Source: Camarhynchus parvulus (taxonomy: Eukaryota > Chordata > Aves > Passeriformes > Thraupidae). Taken from it: a DNA stretch of 64,000 bases. The stretch is taken from NCBI RefSeq assembly GCF_901933205.1, contig NC_044572.1, forward strand, positions 109,070,965 through 109,134,964, written 5' to 3'. Each line of letters begins with the position of its first letter. Positions within the stretch are counted from its first letter, which is position 1. Position numbers and translations under genes: made by a program. This document shows, one piece after another, positions 51,200-64,000 of this stretch. A model generated the notes under the pieces. It was not told where the DNA came from. It saw only the letters and a list, made by a program, of their open reading frames with translations, and made no database searches.

Positions 51200-51379
51200 G
51201 TTAAAAGCTTTCAGTCGCTCAGCTTCTACCCCATCTGATTCATTAACCTTCTCAGGATCTTCTTGCTCGTCATGGTCATCCTCATCCTCATCTCCTCGAT
51301 TCAGAGACAGATCTTCAGCACCTCTGCCTACACTCTCATTCTTGCCAGAGTCATAGCTTGAATAGCTATGTGCAGGGGA
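51200..51379 (-). CDS. NOL4: NOL4 internal exon: acidic region (first NOL4 exon in the window)
   Basis: This exon is 180 nt, 60 codons, phase 0 at both ends. The acceptor is a pyrimidine tract ending in TTTTCAG and the donor is AAC|GTAAGC. It starts SPAHSYSSYDSGKNES and ends DGVEAERLKAFN. Residues about 28-43 of the exon form an Asp/Glu-rich stretch (GDEDEDDHDEQED), and just before it is AEDLSLN, a loose variant of a PxDLS-type motif. The order and sequence match the human protein as I recall it, with a few substitutions in the acidic stretch. Acidic stretches of this kind are common in nucleolar and chromatin proteins. The next exon follows after a short intron of 744 nt, whereas the upstream intron exceeds 12.6 kb. 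Confidence 0.95.
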
Positions 51380-52725
51380 CTGAAAATAGAGAAAAAGAAT
51401 ATGCTTGTAAAAATTCTCAGCAAAAATAAGGTCTTACTTATAAAAAAATGCTCAGTAAATATTTCAAGAATTCCATTAATTCTTTTTATACTTTGTTCAA
51501 CATAAAGTGCTCCTAATCTTTCCAAGAGCAAACAATACACAATTATATTACTTTCAGTGCTTTAAAAAATGTGACCAACTGCAAATTCAGTAAATCTATT
51601 AACAAATTAATTACCCATTATGACTACAGTTAAGATGAAATCTTTGCCATACAGGCTTGTGTAAGTACTACCTACAGAAGTTTCCTATAAATACTAACTT
51701 TTTTGTATTGATCAAGATGTAAAGAAGGGATAGCTGATTTGAAGAAAACTCCAAAGAATTAAAATTTAAACATTTCAAGGCAAAGAGGATTCAAGTAGGA
51801 AACACTGTTATTCATCCAATGAATATTAAATATTATCAAGAGATACAAAAATTTATTCAAAATAAGGACATGATTATGTTCTAGTTTCACTTGCAAAACC
51901 CCAGAATGAATTAGAGATGTGTAGGTTTACATTTTGAATGCTCTCTGAGAATCATGTAGTAAAACCATTTCCTCTTTGAAAATCAGCATTCAGAACTTTC
52001 CCCGGAGCAGAAATTCATTTTGTTGGATAAAACAGATGACCATCTCAATAAAGTGTATCCACTTCTAGGACCAAAAAATTTCCAATTAGCAAAAGTTAAT
52101 ACAGTGCATTTTCCCTTGCAATATCAAGTCCTCAGCTGACTGTTCCCACTGCATACACTTCAAACTGCAGACTATAAAAAGGCATAAGTAACAGAAAACC
52201 TTCCACAACTTAACATTCTAAAACTTAAAACTTAAAGATCAAAGCTTTTCCCCAGCCACACAAACATATCAGAGAGTATCTTCACCAGAGTCATCAGATT
52301 CATATTTAGGTCAATCAGAGCAAAATTTTATTTCTATATCTTAATGCTGTAATATTTCAATGTTTTTCTGTCTTGCTTCAAAGCATTCTGTATTCTGAAT
52401 CAGGTGCCACATGACAAATTTCACACACTCACACTTTTTTTAGATGCCTCCTCCCTTAATGTCAGCAAAAGTCAGGAGCATAATCCTTCAAATAAAAATG
52501 TATTTCAAATGGCATGCCTTGAACCACATTCTGAGCTTCCTAAAATTATCTTTATTTCGGAGTATTTTGCCAGCCAGAGAATTAATCTGGACAGTGAGGT
52601 AGAAGGGAAAGACAAACAAAACCATCCATCCGTAAGGTATATTTTTTTGCCTTATAGTCTTACTTCAGCTTCTTTTTTTCCCTTTTCCTGTTTTCATTTC
52701 CATCTTTGGTCCTCTGTACACCATC

Positions 52726-52769
52726 AGAGTGTACACAGTGTTTTAGAGTGTACAGAGTGTTTTAGAGTC
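52726..52769. repeat. 19-nt tandem, two copies plus a partial third
   Basis: AGAGTGTACACAGTGTTTT is followed by AGAGTGTACAGAGTGTTTT and then AGAGTCA. The period is 19 nt with a single mismatch between the full copies. Confidence 0.93.
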
Positions 52770-53865
52770 ACTTGCCTTGCCTTAACAGCATCCATATTCC
52801 AAGCCTTCCTTTTTTATATATCCTCCTAGACTATGTTCTCACAGCACCCATCCCCTGGAGTTCCAGTTTTTAATCCCTAATGCTCCTAACATCAGAACTT
52901 GCAGTCTCTCTCATCCCCTTCCCTGAATCTCTTCACTCTCTGATCACTCTTCATTCCCTAGACCCTCACAGCAGATGTAGGAAGAGTGAGAAAACATGAA
53001 AACAACCCAGAAGAGCTGTCTGGGGATAAAAACAGCTTCAACAAGTAGCAAGTTCAGCACCACCCCTTCTGGGGCAAGACATTAGCCAGGGTTCAAGATG
53101 GCAGATGCAAGATGGCAGGGGAGGATAAGGCTTGCAAGAGCAGCAAAAAACAAAACTCCAGTTCTTGATACACTGATAGCTTGTCTTGTGAAGATGGTAT
53201 CTACCTTGCTGCCCAGTCAGATAAGTTCAGGGTCTATCCTAAAGGAGATGATGGCTGTTTTTTATCAGAGTGTCTAGCATGTGTGAGGAAAAAAGTTTAA
53301 CCTGGCCAATGGCTACCAGAAGGCAAACAGCTGCAGCCTGGTAGCCTGTAACAAAGGAAAGAGTGATTTCCTTTAAACCTAAAGAGATTATCAAAAGACA
53401 TTTTTTTTAAAAAGAAAGTTACAATGAATTAGTTGCTACTTTTGTACAGTGCTATGCAGTAGAAGATCTGACCTATGCTGCAAGACTTGTTCTTCTGTAG
53501 CTCTTTGTTTCACATGTCACTACAGCTGCATAGCATGCAGAAAGCTTTGAAATAATCAAAAAGCCATTTCATGTGCTAGGCACCATACAAAGCATAGAAG
53601 CTGCTGCCCTAAAGAAACCTACTAACTGAAATCTTTGTTGTGAAGACACTTGATCTCACATGTATCATTTCATCAGACTAAATCCAATTAGAGTACTCAT
53701 GTGCACAAAGTTAAACAGATGCAAAACTGATTTCAGTATGTACATATGTTTCAGCTGGATGCCAAGATCATAAATTATGCACCAGCATTGAGATTTCCTT
53801 TTGTGCAGGAAGCAAATTCAGGTCAAAATGGCTTAAGTATATCTTTTTAAAATGCAACAGTCGAG

Positions 53866-53933
53866 GGGGTTTTTTTTTGTTTTGGTTTTCTTGGGTTTTT
53901 TTTTTAGGTCTGGTTTTTTTTTGTTTGTTTTTT
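53866..53933. repeat. T/G-rich low-complexity tract
   Basis: These are runs of eight to ten T interrupted by G clusters (GGGGGTTTTTTTTTG, GGGTTTTTTTTTTAGG). On the NOL4 sense strand this is A/C-rich. Confidence 0.88.
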
Positions 53934-56900
53934 AAAGAAAGTATTGCATAGAGAGCCCTGCCCAACATCTTCTCTAAAGTTTTTATTTAAACAACAACTT
54001 CAGCATCTTAAATGAACTGTGGGGAAAAACAGTCTGAGAAAGTTGCATGGTAGGAATCCATATTTATTCACTGTGAATTTGAAGACTGTGTACAGTACCA
54101 GGAAAACGACATGTTTTTCTCCTAGCTCTTTCATTAGCAAACTGAGGAAGAAAAAAAGCTCACTTTGAGTTTGTAAAAGCTCAGTTAATACCTTTCTGTA
54201 TTTCTGCACAGATGAATACTGATTCAGAGAAGGAAGAGACATCTCTCACTTGTGTTGACTCTGCAGTTGTGCAAAAGCCAATAAGGATTTCCTTTTGCTA
54301 CTCTATTAAGTAGCTGCAGTGCTCAACAAGGGATGGGAGAGCAGAGGACAACTCACAGTTCATACACAATACCCAATTTTAGGTCTTGCACTGTTCTTTC
54401 AAAAGGCTGCTCCCACCTTTGACAGACAGGAACATGCTCATTCAGATTCCTCCACAGACCCTGACAAATACATTTTGTGGTCCTGCAGTAAACTTCACTG
54501 TCTTCAGAACTATTAAAACATTTTTAAGACCAACCTCTGACTTTAATAAATGTATTAAGCCTATTTCTTTTTCATGTGTCTACCATAGATTGCAATGGAG
54601 GAAAGGTGTGGTTTTGGGAGAAGAGAGCATTCTCTTCCCTCTTTATGAGACTCTTTCCAACAACTGAGGACTGTTATCACATCCCCTCCCCTCAGTCTTC
54701 CCAATAAATTCATTTATGCTATGAAACCCATGTTTTTAATGGATATTTTCCATCTGATTTGAAACCTTCTCAAAAAGCAGCTCCCCAAACTCTAAAATGA
54801 ATTCCATTTGCTGCCTTTCTATGAAAAATATATTTCTTTGATATAAAAAAATATATTTTTGATCAATTTCTAGCATGCTTACAGCAGAAAAACCTTTTCC
54901 CTTTATTTGTAGAAGAATACCCCAAAGATGCAAAAGACAGCAGTGCAGAAACCCCAGAGTTGCCAACAGAAATCGTGCTGTTATTTTATGAGGACTAAAG
55001 CAGAAGTAATCTGTAACATTTAAAAATATAAAGTCTACCACAGTGCTTCAGTGCCTGCTGGGGTTCCACACTGGTGTATGGCCATTGGACAGGGTTTGGA
55101 GGATGACACCACATGAACCCACAGCAAAGCTTCTCCCAGCAGAGACTCTTGGCTACCCTGGTGAGTGTACAAAGATGGCACTTGATTACCCAACCAAAAC
55201 TAATTCAGTGATAGAAAGCTAATTACTGAGGGTGACTACTTGAAATGACCAAAACCAGGACAAATCATGTCTTTGTGACTTTAAAAAGGCCAACATGGAA
55301 CAAAAGACACCACCTTTTCAGGAGAAAATGCCTCTGATGGAAGTATGGCATTTTTTTTTTTCACGAAGCTTCATTTTTCACATTTACTTTACATTTTACA
55401 TTTGCATTTAGTTAAGAGACTTTTACATCTATTTGAGTAGTGTGTAACTCTTTCAGTTAGTTACACCAGCCACTCATAAACCACAGAACTCCTGTGAGCA
55501 AGAGAGACGAGCATTTGAAGAGCTGGCGAAACAGCAGCAGAGGTCTCCATGCTGCATGGAAAGGAAAGGGGTTAGGAGGCAGGCAGAGATGAAAACACTT
55601 TACTGGCTCTACATGATTCTCTTCTAGAAATCTGCCTCCACATTGGTAAAAGTTACTAAATCTTTTTAATGAATACATAAAAGCCTATTCTAAAGCTGAC
55701 AGAATTCTGCTTGTTCCCAGTTGTACATCCAGCCCTTTCTTCTTTTTCCTACATTTCAGTATTTCACTCTCTGCCACTGAATACACAAAAATCTACAATT
55801 TCAGCAACTACTCTTGCAAATAATGTGTGCTTTTCTGTATACTTTCCCATGTGCTATTGTGTAGCAAAAATACTTTCATAGAAACTATTCCTATGACACA
55901 GAAAGGGATTAGAACATTCTGATGACAGTGGATTTGATTGCTTTTCTCCAAAATTATCAATTAAATTAGAACTTTTTTTTTTTTTTCACATTTACATTTT
56001 GAACTGATTCTACATATGACAAAGTGTTTGAAAAATTCATAAAAACTAGCTTTTGGTAAACTGGGATGAGTGAGAAGCATGACTTTTATTTGACATATAA
56101 AAAAATTAAAAGTTAAGCCTGAAAGGTTAAGGGAAAATTCACATCCTATAACTTTCCCTTAAAAATATATTTGAAATTAATATTGCATTGTTAGATTTCC
56201 ACTTCATTCCTGCACAAACTGTGAGTTCTCCATATAGCAGGGAACTTGCCTACAGGAGGTAGTTGTGTTTCTCTTTGGTTTTATTTTTTTCATTAAATCT
56301 ATAATACTTGTAATATAAATAACACATTAGAAAACATTAAATATTTCTGGTATATGCATGCTCTTTTGTTATTGAAATACTTGAAACCATAAAAAAAAAA
56401 TCCTAATTTTTTCTCCTCAATTCAAATAGAAGGCAGGAGGTATAACTGAATATTCAGGTTCAGCTATTATCCTAAGGAATTTGCTATCAGCTTTTATGGA
56501 TAGAAGTCCAAGTCTCTATTATTTTTCATTAATAAGCCATTTTCTTTCCACAACCTCTCTTAAATCCTATGCTTTTCTATCTTCCAGACTTTACTGTTAT
56601 TATCCTTTTTCATGGCCCCTTTAAAGCTTCATATTATCACATGTGTGGAACTTTACTGTCCATCTCTTCTTTTCTCATTTCAGGGAAGACTCCAAATTCC
56701 CAAAAACAACTCCAGCATGTCACCATTTATTTCAAGATCCAATTAACCTCCTTTTTATAAAATCCTCCCATATTTGTTCATCTTCCCCATATCTTTGCAA
56801 CTGACTATGACCAGTTTGCTCCCCTCGTTACACAATAATTGGCCTTTCCAGCTCCTTTATAAAATTTCACCCTTGATAATGGGAAGGCATCCTTGTGTGC

Positions 56901-59860
56901 AATTCTGCTATTTGGAGCATGAGGACAACTGCATTTTTACAGGGAGAATGGAGAGCTGAAAGCCAGAGTTTCATAGGTTTGACTCTAAAAAATGTTATCT
57001 AACATGTGAAGTGTTAAGTTGTAAAGGACTTTTTACACAAAACTTGTATTACACTGAAATATTAAAAGATCTTCTTTCCTTGCTCTGTGTTAACAATGTG
57101 ACTTCCAGAAACAAACTGCTCAGTTATTTACAACAGGAACTAAGAAATAAAAAGATTTTGCTCCCAAATTATCCTTGGCATGATCTTTTCTCCAGAGTCA
57201 CTGTTTTTACAGTAGTCCCTGAGAGAACACTGACTATTTCTAAGACTATCTGCTCATCCTTTCTCAGTAATTTTCCAATCTATGCCGTATTACGTTTGCT
57301 TATAATATCCCTTTCAACAGAAGCACATTTATTAGCCATAAGGAAACTATAAATTACCCAGACACTTTCATTCCAGTGAGTTTATCTGGTTAAATAGAAG
57401 TTTGGATAATTGAAAGATAAGAAATAATTGAAAGACCACCTGAAACACATATCTTCCTATGCTAGTTTCTCTTTTTAGCTAAAATACAGTCTCTCCTAGG
57501 CCTCTCCCCACTGGTACTGACCAACATCAAAATACACCTCTTTACCCTAATAGAAATAACCTCAAAAATTACATAGAGAGTAAAAAAGAGAGGCAACTGA
57601 GAATTCTCACTCAGGTAGAAGAATAAAGTGTGTTTACAGGCTATAGTTTAAAGAGCTTCTTTCTGATTTTTCTACAACCAATCCCTTATTACCTGATTGG
57701 GCATCTCCAGGAAAGCTCCTGCTCCTTCCCCAGCCATTCTAGAGGAGGAGAATTCTTGGGGGAATCAGAATAAGTATCTCCAAATCACCCTAGTACACCA
57801 GTATTGAGAGTACCAGAGCAGAGCTGATTTAACAGAACAGGAGACTCGCCTACTTCTTAGCTACTAAATAGCTTTTATTTTACAAAGTTGTTTTATTAAT
57901 GAACTTCAAGAACTCCTGTAACTGATGTAGGAAGACAGGCTTTTTCAACCAAATACTAAAAGAACATATTAATATAACCACCAATAACTAGTCATATTGC
58001 AAAATGTGGCTGCTGTGTCTTTGGAAAAAATACAATGTCCTCTGTGGGAGTTGAAAAGTCAAACTGAAATGGTGACAGACTGAAATAAAAGATTAAATTA
58101 TTTTTGGCAATGTACACTGCTATTTTGAAGCTCTAAAAGGATCTGACAGAGTTTCTGAGAATTTGAGAAACACAGGTTGCCACATAGGAAAGCTTCATCA
58201 CAAATTTCTGGATTTCTGCAAACTGTGTGCCAACAGAGTATTTAAACCTTTTCTATAGTACACCCAAAATCAAATCAGAATATCTGTATCAATTTACACT
58301 CTTTAAAGATCTTACATTGCAAAATAAGAAAAAGAAAAAGAAAACAACAACCTTACTTTATTATCAAAGTCAGGAACACTTCATCAGTGAGTTTCCAAGG
58401 ACAATAATAGCACACTTTGCAGGTAGTATCATAGCTCAGTGAAGCCAAGAGCCTGAGAGAGCCCCATATAGTTTTTGGGCTTTTGGCAAAATCCATCAAC
58501 CTAAAACTTCTATAGGAAAAGTGTCATTTCCAAGTTTTGGTGAAATGTTGTCCTTTTGCCAAAACTCTTTACAGTTTCCATCCAGATTCCACAATTTTCC
58601 CTTTGTCAGGGTTTGGGGGGTTTTATTTTCCTTTTTAAATGAAATAGCAGCAGTTTATATAAGGATTAGTGAATATTTTTCTTATGGAGTATATTTCAGT
58701 GACTACTAAGGTTCACATTACAGGCATGTAATGAGCATTTTTGACCAGCAATTCTTTGGTTAATTGTTAGACAACTGGCTGGTAAGAGCTACAAAATATT
58801 TTGTAAAAAACACTGGACTATTAATTTCTTCTCATTCTAGTTAAATTGAGAATGAAACCTCAAATGCAGGCAACACATTCAGGAAGTAACTAAAATGGAG
58901 AACATTTTTAAGACCAGAATATCACAATGACATTTACAAGGTAGGTCCCAAGACTCTCACTCCCCTCTTTGCAGCCTGTCCTAATCTAACTGACAGAGGT
59001 TGAAGATATAAACATGTCAACAAGGATAAAACAGGCAAGCTCCAACTCTCCAGTGAGGAAACAGCAGAATCCCTGACAAAACCCAGTCTATCCATTAAAG
59101 ATCCCACTTACACACCAACAGTGCTACCTCTACTGTTTGAAAATATCTCAAACTGCTGCAAGCCTTCAAAACAGAAGTAGTTACTGAATACTGCAATGTC
59201 CTCTGAAGTCTTACTTAGGTAAGAAGCTAATGTCAGCAAAAACCAGAAGATACAGGAGTGATATAATTTCTTGAGCAGTAGCCTAAATTTGCTAAGCTTA
59301 TTGTTTTATTTCTGTGATTTTAATTTCTTATGGGTATCTGTATGTAGGGAAATCATGTTGTCATAAATACAGAAGAGTGGGGTTTCTTGTCAATGCAGCA
59401 TCACTGGATGCTCTGTTTTAATCTTGAGCATATTGCTGCCGGAAAACATAAGAGGAATTCCTTTTCTCACTTTAACAGTGAGGAATAAAGGGAATACAGA
59501 GCACATGCAATTCACTGGTTTAGTCATAGGCCACTTGTCAGACACCTACAATTATCTACAAAACTGTCATAATCCTTTTTTTTCCCCTTCTGTGCTATTC
59601 TTTATATTCATGCCCTTTGGTTCAGTTTCAGCCATTTTTTCCATTCTGCTTTCTCCTAAATATTTTTATTCTTTCTCTTTGAACTCATTATGCCTTTAGT
59701 TCCTTTTTGCTTCAGTCTTTTCTTGATTTCTTCTCTTCTCTCTGACACTATTCCCTTCATTTCTTCCTCCCTAAATTTCTCTCTGCTTCCTCTTGCCATG
59801 AAGCCGTGACATTGAAACAGTTCAATAACCTGTTTTCTTCTTCAGTCTCAAAAATACATA

Positions 59861-60320
59861 GACCTGTTGGAGCGAGTCCAGAAGAGGGACAGCAAGTTGA
59901 TCACAGGGATGGAGCACTTCTCATATGGGGAAAGACTGAGAAAATTGGTTTTTTTCAACCTGGAAAAGAGAAGACTTTGGGGTGACCCACTTGTGGCCTT
60001 CCTGTACCTGAAGGGAGCCTACAAGAAAGATTGAGAAAAACTATTTACAAGGCCATGTAGTGACAGGACAAGGAGGAATGGCTTCAAACTGAAAAAAATT
60101 AGGATTCGATTAGGTATTGGGAAAAAATTCTGTGAGGCTGGTGAGGCACTGGAAAATGTTTCCCAGAGAAGTTGTGTATGCCCCATCCCTGGAATTGTTC
60201 AAAGCCAGGAATGATGCAGTTCTGACTGGTCAGGTGAAAGGTGCTCAGGTCCACAGCAGGGGGATTGAAAGTAGATGATCTTCAAGGTTCCTTCCAAGCC
60301 AAATCATTCCATGATTCTAC
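59861..60320 (+). mobile_element. CR1 LINE 3' fragment, plus orientation (longest copy)
   Basis: It starts GACCTGTTGGAGCGAGTCCA, GAAGAGGGACAGCAAGTTGA. It continues with AGACTGAGAAAATTGG, ACCTGGAAAAGAGAAGACTT, GATTAGGTATTGGGAAAAA and CATCCCTGGAATTGTTCAA. It ends CCAAATCATTCCATGATTCT. The order of phrases matches the CR1 3' part, including the last coding portion and the 3' UTR. Indels make it non-coding. Confidence 0.95.
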
Positions 60321-61497
60321 AAAATATAGGGCTATCTCCTCAAGTCCCAAAGCAAGAATCTACACTTGGAAACTATGTGTTTATTTATAAACAACACCCC
60401 TTGAATGACTACAGGTGAAGTCTTGCTAAGAGAACTGTCATCACAAAGAATGTACACTTTGTACTTGTCCCTTTAATTCACTGTCTTTTTCTTCCTCGCA
60501 GTCCTTACCATGGCAGTTTTCTACTCCTTTAATGCAACAAAAAGTTCCCAGGGGCAAATACATTCACAAATGAAAGAGTTTGAGTTATATCAGGAATTCA
60601 GAAGAAAAGACTGACTTTTTGGTTGTTGACAATCACCTGGTTCCTCTGTTTCTACTGTATCCTAGAAAAGCTAGACATTGAAAGTGCACAAGAGGCTTCC
60701 AGATTGTAGAAAGTTTCAAAAGACACTTCTAGAGATTGACAGCAGAAGCAGATGCAGAAATAATAACACAACATCACTGCAGGGTTTGTGTGCTGCAAGA
60801 ACAGCAGACAAGAGGATCACTTGTTTTCAATAGGTAAAGAGAAATAAAGCAATGAAGACAGAGGGGGTGCCTCTGTCCCATCCTTGTCAAGACTCTGGCA
60901 AAAGAGTGCTATTTGACATCCAGGAACTCAGCAACTCCCTATAATGTCTGCCTAAGGCCATGAAGCAGCTGGATTTATTAAACACACAGTTATATGCTGA
61001 GCTGTGCACCTGTACCTTCTAATACAGAAGGACATGCAGCATTTTGTATCCTGACTCATATGAGAAGGAAGAACACAGTGCACACAACAAAAGTTGGAAA
61101 TAACAAGGTACTAGAAGTGATGATTGGGATGAGAGGAAAATGGTTTAACAATGAACCTTTCTGAATTCATCCTAAGTTCTTCCCTGTACTGATTTCCTCT
61201 TCCTAGTTCATTCCTACACAATGGCATTTCATAATTTCTCGCACCTTTCTCCTTTCCAGTCTGAGCATGGCACAAGTGCAAATAATTGGGAAGGAGATTA
61301 ATATCAATTGATAGAAGCAGTGGAGAATAGAACTCCAACCCATCTGTCTCCATCATTTAGGAGAATTTTAGGCCCTCCCTCCCACAGTTTGTGCTGCTCA
61401 GTCACGGCAGTCCTATGCCAGAATAGGTGAGACAACACAGTCCTGTCACTCTTTCTCTTTTGACCAATCATTTACATCCTCAGAAGCACAGTTCAAA

Positions 61498-61535
61498 GGA
61501 AAAAAAAAAAGAAACCAACAAAAAAAACCCCAGTA
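61498..61535. repeat. A-rich tract with C-runs
   Basis: GGAAAAAAAAAAAAGAAACC is followed by AACAAAAAAAACCCC. It is low complexity, and no adjoining element was recognised. Confidence 0.8.
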
Positions 61536-63852
61536 ACAGTAACATGCTGAGAGAAAGACTCAGGAAAAAAAGCAAACCAATTGATAAATGTTAGAAATGT
61601 AACCCAAAAGAATCTGCACAGTACTGAACAGCCATTTACAACTGATCATGGTAATAAGATGACATATTAAAGATTGATTTTCCTAGGGGGAAGCAAAGAA
61701 CACAACACAAATTTTTTGCATATGCAAGAGAAGAGCATATTGCCTAGTGAGAAGTATAGGGTACAATTTGAGAATGCTTGTTCTTGCTTTTCCTTTTGGC
61801 CTTTCACCTCTTTCTGCTTATAGCAGCAATCTTTAGCAAGCTTTAAAAAATTCACTGGAGGTAAATCAGCTGGATTGTCCCAGTGAGTAGCCCTGAGAGA
61901 TAGAGGTTAATGGCCCTAATTATTGCTTAAGGACCAGGTGGGAAGATTTAGAACTTGAGACCAATCAGGAAGGGACAGATGAAGGCAGGGCTCCTGAGCC
62001 AAGGGGGAGGGCTGTCACAGCTTACCTCTACAAGTCCTGTAAAGGAGTAGCTTTAATATCTACTCACTGATCCCTACACAGAGATATCCATTGTATTATA
62101 TTTAAACCAGTTTATCTTCAAAAAGTAGAACTGAAGAAACCTGACATCCTAAAGATGTATGTCCTAAATCCCCAGATCTCACCAGTATGCATCCTTCATT
62201 TCACTCCACATCTCTCTCACTCTGAGGGCAGGGCTTTGTGGGTTGTTGAGGGCTGGGAGATCACTCATTGCCCAAGTAGTATCTGCCTCTCAAAAGTCCA
62301 ATTCCCTCATGAAAGCAAGTCTTTCTACTTGAGCCAAAGGCAGATTTTCACAGCTCATAGCAACTCACCATTCTCAAGATTACTACCTTGTGAAATTAGA
62401 TTCAAAGGTTATCCAGGGACAGAAAAACTGACACAGCATAAAGCACCCCCTTTGTAATAAAAAACCCAAAAACAACAAGACAACAAATAGCAACAAACAC
62501 CTTCTCACATTGATAGAATAAAATGCACCATATGGATAGCATAATAGCACTTTTTTGTATAAAATTATCCTGGCAGACAAGATTTTAAATTTTTTTTTTA
62601 CCTGGGACATAAGTAATACAGGAACAGTCTGACATATATCTCTAAATAACACTTTGCATCTAAATATATTTTTATGGAAAGCTATATTTTGAAAAGATCT
62701 AACAAATACCTTGCAAATTATGGCTCTAGGTAGAATGAATTTCAAAGGGGTGTGTGGGAGGTATCCATACAGAGAACAGTCCCATATTTATTAGCCACTT
62801 CCACAGCATTATGTGATCTAATACTATTAATTTTCTGGATATATGTACAACTGGAATTATTAAGAAGTTCAAAGCATTGAATAAAATATGGGAGATCGTT
62901 TTTTTATTTATTTAACATAATTTAACCTCACAGCTCGACTGAAAGCAAAAAATATAAATTGATGATTATACAAAACCTGTTAAAAGTATGAAATCACTTT
63001 CACAAAAAACTTCTGAAAAGGTGATGCTCTTTAAAAGACTTAACTTTCCAAGTAGCTGCTTCTATTAAATAAACCTATGAGACTAATAGGTTAACTAATA
63101 TAAGAACAGAATGTCAGTGCATACACATATTTCTTTTAATGCACTGCCTTCCAAGGTCCTGTTCGAAGACATGGATGACAAATGGACCATCCAGTAGTTT
63201 TTAATTGCTAATAAATTCTGCATTACATGCTTAATCAAAGTTCCCCACAAATTTTAGGACGATCCCAGCTGTTATTAAAACTGCAAACCCCCAGGTTTAT
63301 AAACTGAAATAAAAAAATTTTCCTATTTACCATTCAGCCTTTCAAAAGTCAAGGAGAAAGATACACAACCCATCATAGGACCCAAATTTAAGCTTTCTGC
63401 CTTATATTTTTCAGAGATCATGTTTCATAGGCTTTAAATAATTGGAGCTGCTTGGAAACACTATTTACACATTAACTTTGCACGTGAAAAATCGTTGGTC
63501 CTTCACTTGATCCAATCACTGAAAACTGCACTGCCCTCAATTAACTAATTCAAGGTAAGATGTTGTCTGCTTTTTTTTTTCCTGGTAGGATGAAAGGCTT
63601 TAGGGTAGGATTAGTGAGGCCCATTAATTTTGGAAATTAAACGCCATCCTTTTTGCTTGCCTGTATCTGCCTTTCCACCAAAGTCAAAAGAAAACATCTC
63701 TACTTAGTAAGATAGCCAGCTGTGGCCTGAGCACAGCCCATGGAAATTTGCCCTTGCAGAGTAAATACAAGTTCTCCCCTGTGAGGGAGGAATGGGCTCT
63801 GAGGTTCACATTTCATTTTGTACCAATGCCACTTACAACACTCTTACACTTT

Positions 63853-63930
63853 CTGCCATTAATCCACACCCTCATCGGGACTTTTTTTTATTTTTTTCTG
63901 TCATTAATCCACACCCTCATCAGGACCTTG
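63853..63930. repeat. 45-nt tandem, two copies
   Basis: The unit beginning CTGCCATTAATCCACACCCT recurs 45 nt later as CTGTCATTAATCCACACCCT, with a further CATCGGGAC/CATCAGGAC match and a T-rich spacer. A partial third spacer (CACTTTATTTTTTTCTG) follows. Confidence 0.93.
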
Positions 63931-64000
63931 CACTATTGCACTTTATTTTTTTCTGGCCACTTCTCCTGAGACCCCCATCTCTGTGCCCCTTCCCAGGAGC

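Larger units (their letters stand above)
2840..64000 (-). other. NOL4: NOL4 transcription unit, 3' part (5' end lies beyond the window)
   Basis: Five minus-strand coding exons join without a frame break into the C-terminal 286 residues of NOL4. The reading ends in the typical sequence [13 protein letters not shown] followed by TGA. From memory, human NOL4 is about 638 residues, so the window would hold roughly its last 45%. NOL4 is a nuclear/nucleolar protein expressed mainly in brain and testis, and its molecular function is poorly known. The exons seen here carry an acidic tract, a basic helix-rich conserved block with likely nuclear localisation signals, a Ser-rich stretch and a conserved C-terminus. 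The paralog NOL4L is less likely because the residue-level match is closest to NOL4 (RSGFEM then [15 protein letters not shown]). The exon encoding the residues before SPAHSYSS was not found up to 64000 and probably lies further right. The left limit at 2840 is inferred from a poly(A) signal. Confidence 0.93.
51380..64000 (-). other. NOL4: NOL4 upstream intron, incomplete (at least 12.6 kb)
   Basis: The acceptor TTTTCAG is at 51380. I looked for the preceding exon, expected to end in ENGSK, and did not find it, so the donor is probably beyond 64000. Contents: a 19-nt tandem (52726-52769), T/G-rich simple repeats (53866-53933), a plus-oriented CR1 (59861-60320), a promoter-like patch with a CCAAT box (61910-62020) and a 45-nt tandem at the right end (63853-63930). 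Nothing else was recognised. Confidence 0.75.

Noticed and set aside
53000..53360. Possible retroviral LTR-like segment
   Set aside because: I could not find terminal repeats, a target-site duplication, a primer-binding site or a second copy; there was not enough to call an element.
51380..64000. Search for the preceding NOL4 exon (expected to end ENGSK before SPAHSYSS)
   Set aside because: No matching sequence with splice sites was found by reading the minus strand; the exon is probably to the right of the window.

Overview
This is a window of vertebrate, almost certainly avian, nuclear DNA. It is AT-rich and intron-dominated. It carries several chicken-type CR1 LINE 3' ends, one of which finishes in the characteristic ATTCTATGATT-like tail. 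No bacterial, viral or mobile-system gene was seen. Order or species cannot be fixed from the sequence.

The only confidently identified gene is NOL4 (nucleolar protein 4), on the minus strand and cut off at its 5' side by the right edge of the window. Five coding exons can be read with clean splice sites and matching phases. In transcript order they are 51379-51200, 50455-50264, 37769-37656, 15268-15088 and 4788-4595 (stop codon). Together they make 861 nt, i.e. the C-terminal 286 residues plus the stop. A probable 3' UTR runs left from 4594 to about 2840, with three AATAAA signals. The introns within the window are 744 nt, 12.5 kb, 22.4 kb and 10.3 kb. An incomplete upstream intron of at least 12.6 kb fills 51380-64000.

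The most interesting observation is a strong candidate cassette exon of exactly 81 nt at 11094-11014 in the last intron. It has a good pyrimidine tract and acceptor, a perfect GTGAGT donor and the right phase (1 in, 1 out). It would insert 27 stop-free, Thr/Ser/Pro-rich residues immediately before the PTDLS motif of the final exon. PTDLS matches the PxDLS consensus for binding the CtBP corepressor, and its codons begin three bases into the last exon. Weaker candidate exons are a 24-nt in-phase microexon (28361-28338) and a 77-nt frame-shifting exon (49245-49169).

Layout from left to right: 1-2840 is the flank downstream of NOL4, with one unrecognised plus-strand ORF at 1896-2255. Next come the NOL4 3' UTR and last exon (2840-4788). 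The introns after that carry a (CA)30 microsatellite (6826-6886), a GC-richer patch around the cassette exon (10620-11100), a CpG-enriched patch (17340-17620), several AC- or GT-rich simple repeats, and five CR1 fragments. Two of the CR1 fragments (42969-43250 minus, 43836-44088 plus) form an inverted pair inside one NOL4 intron. Most of the remaining sequence is ordinary intron in which I recognise nothing.
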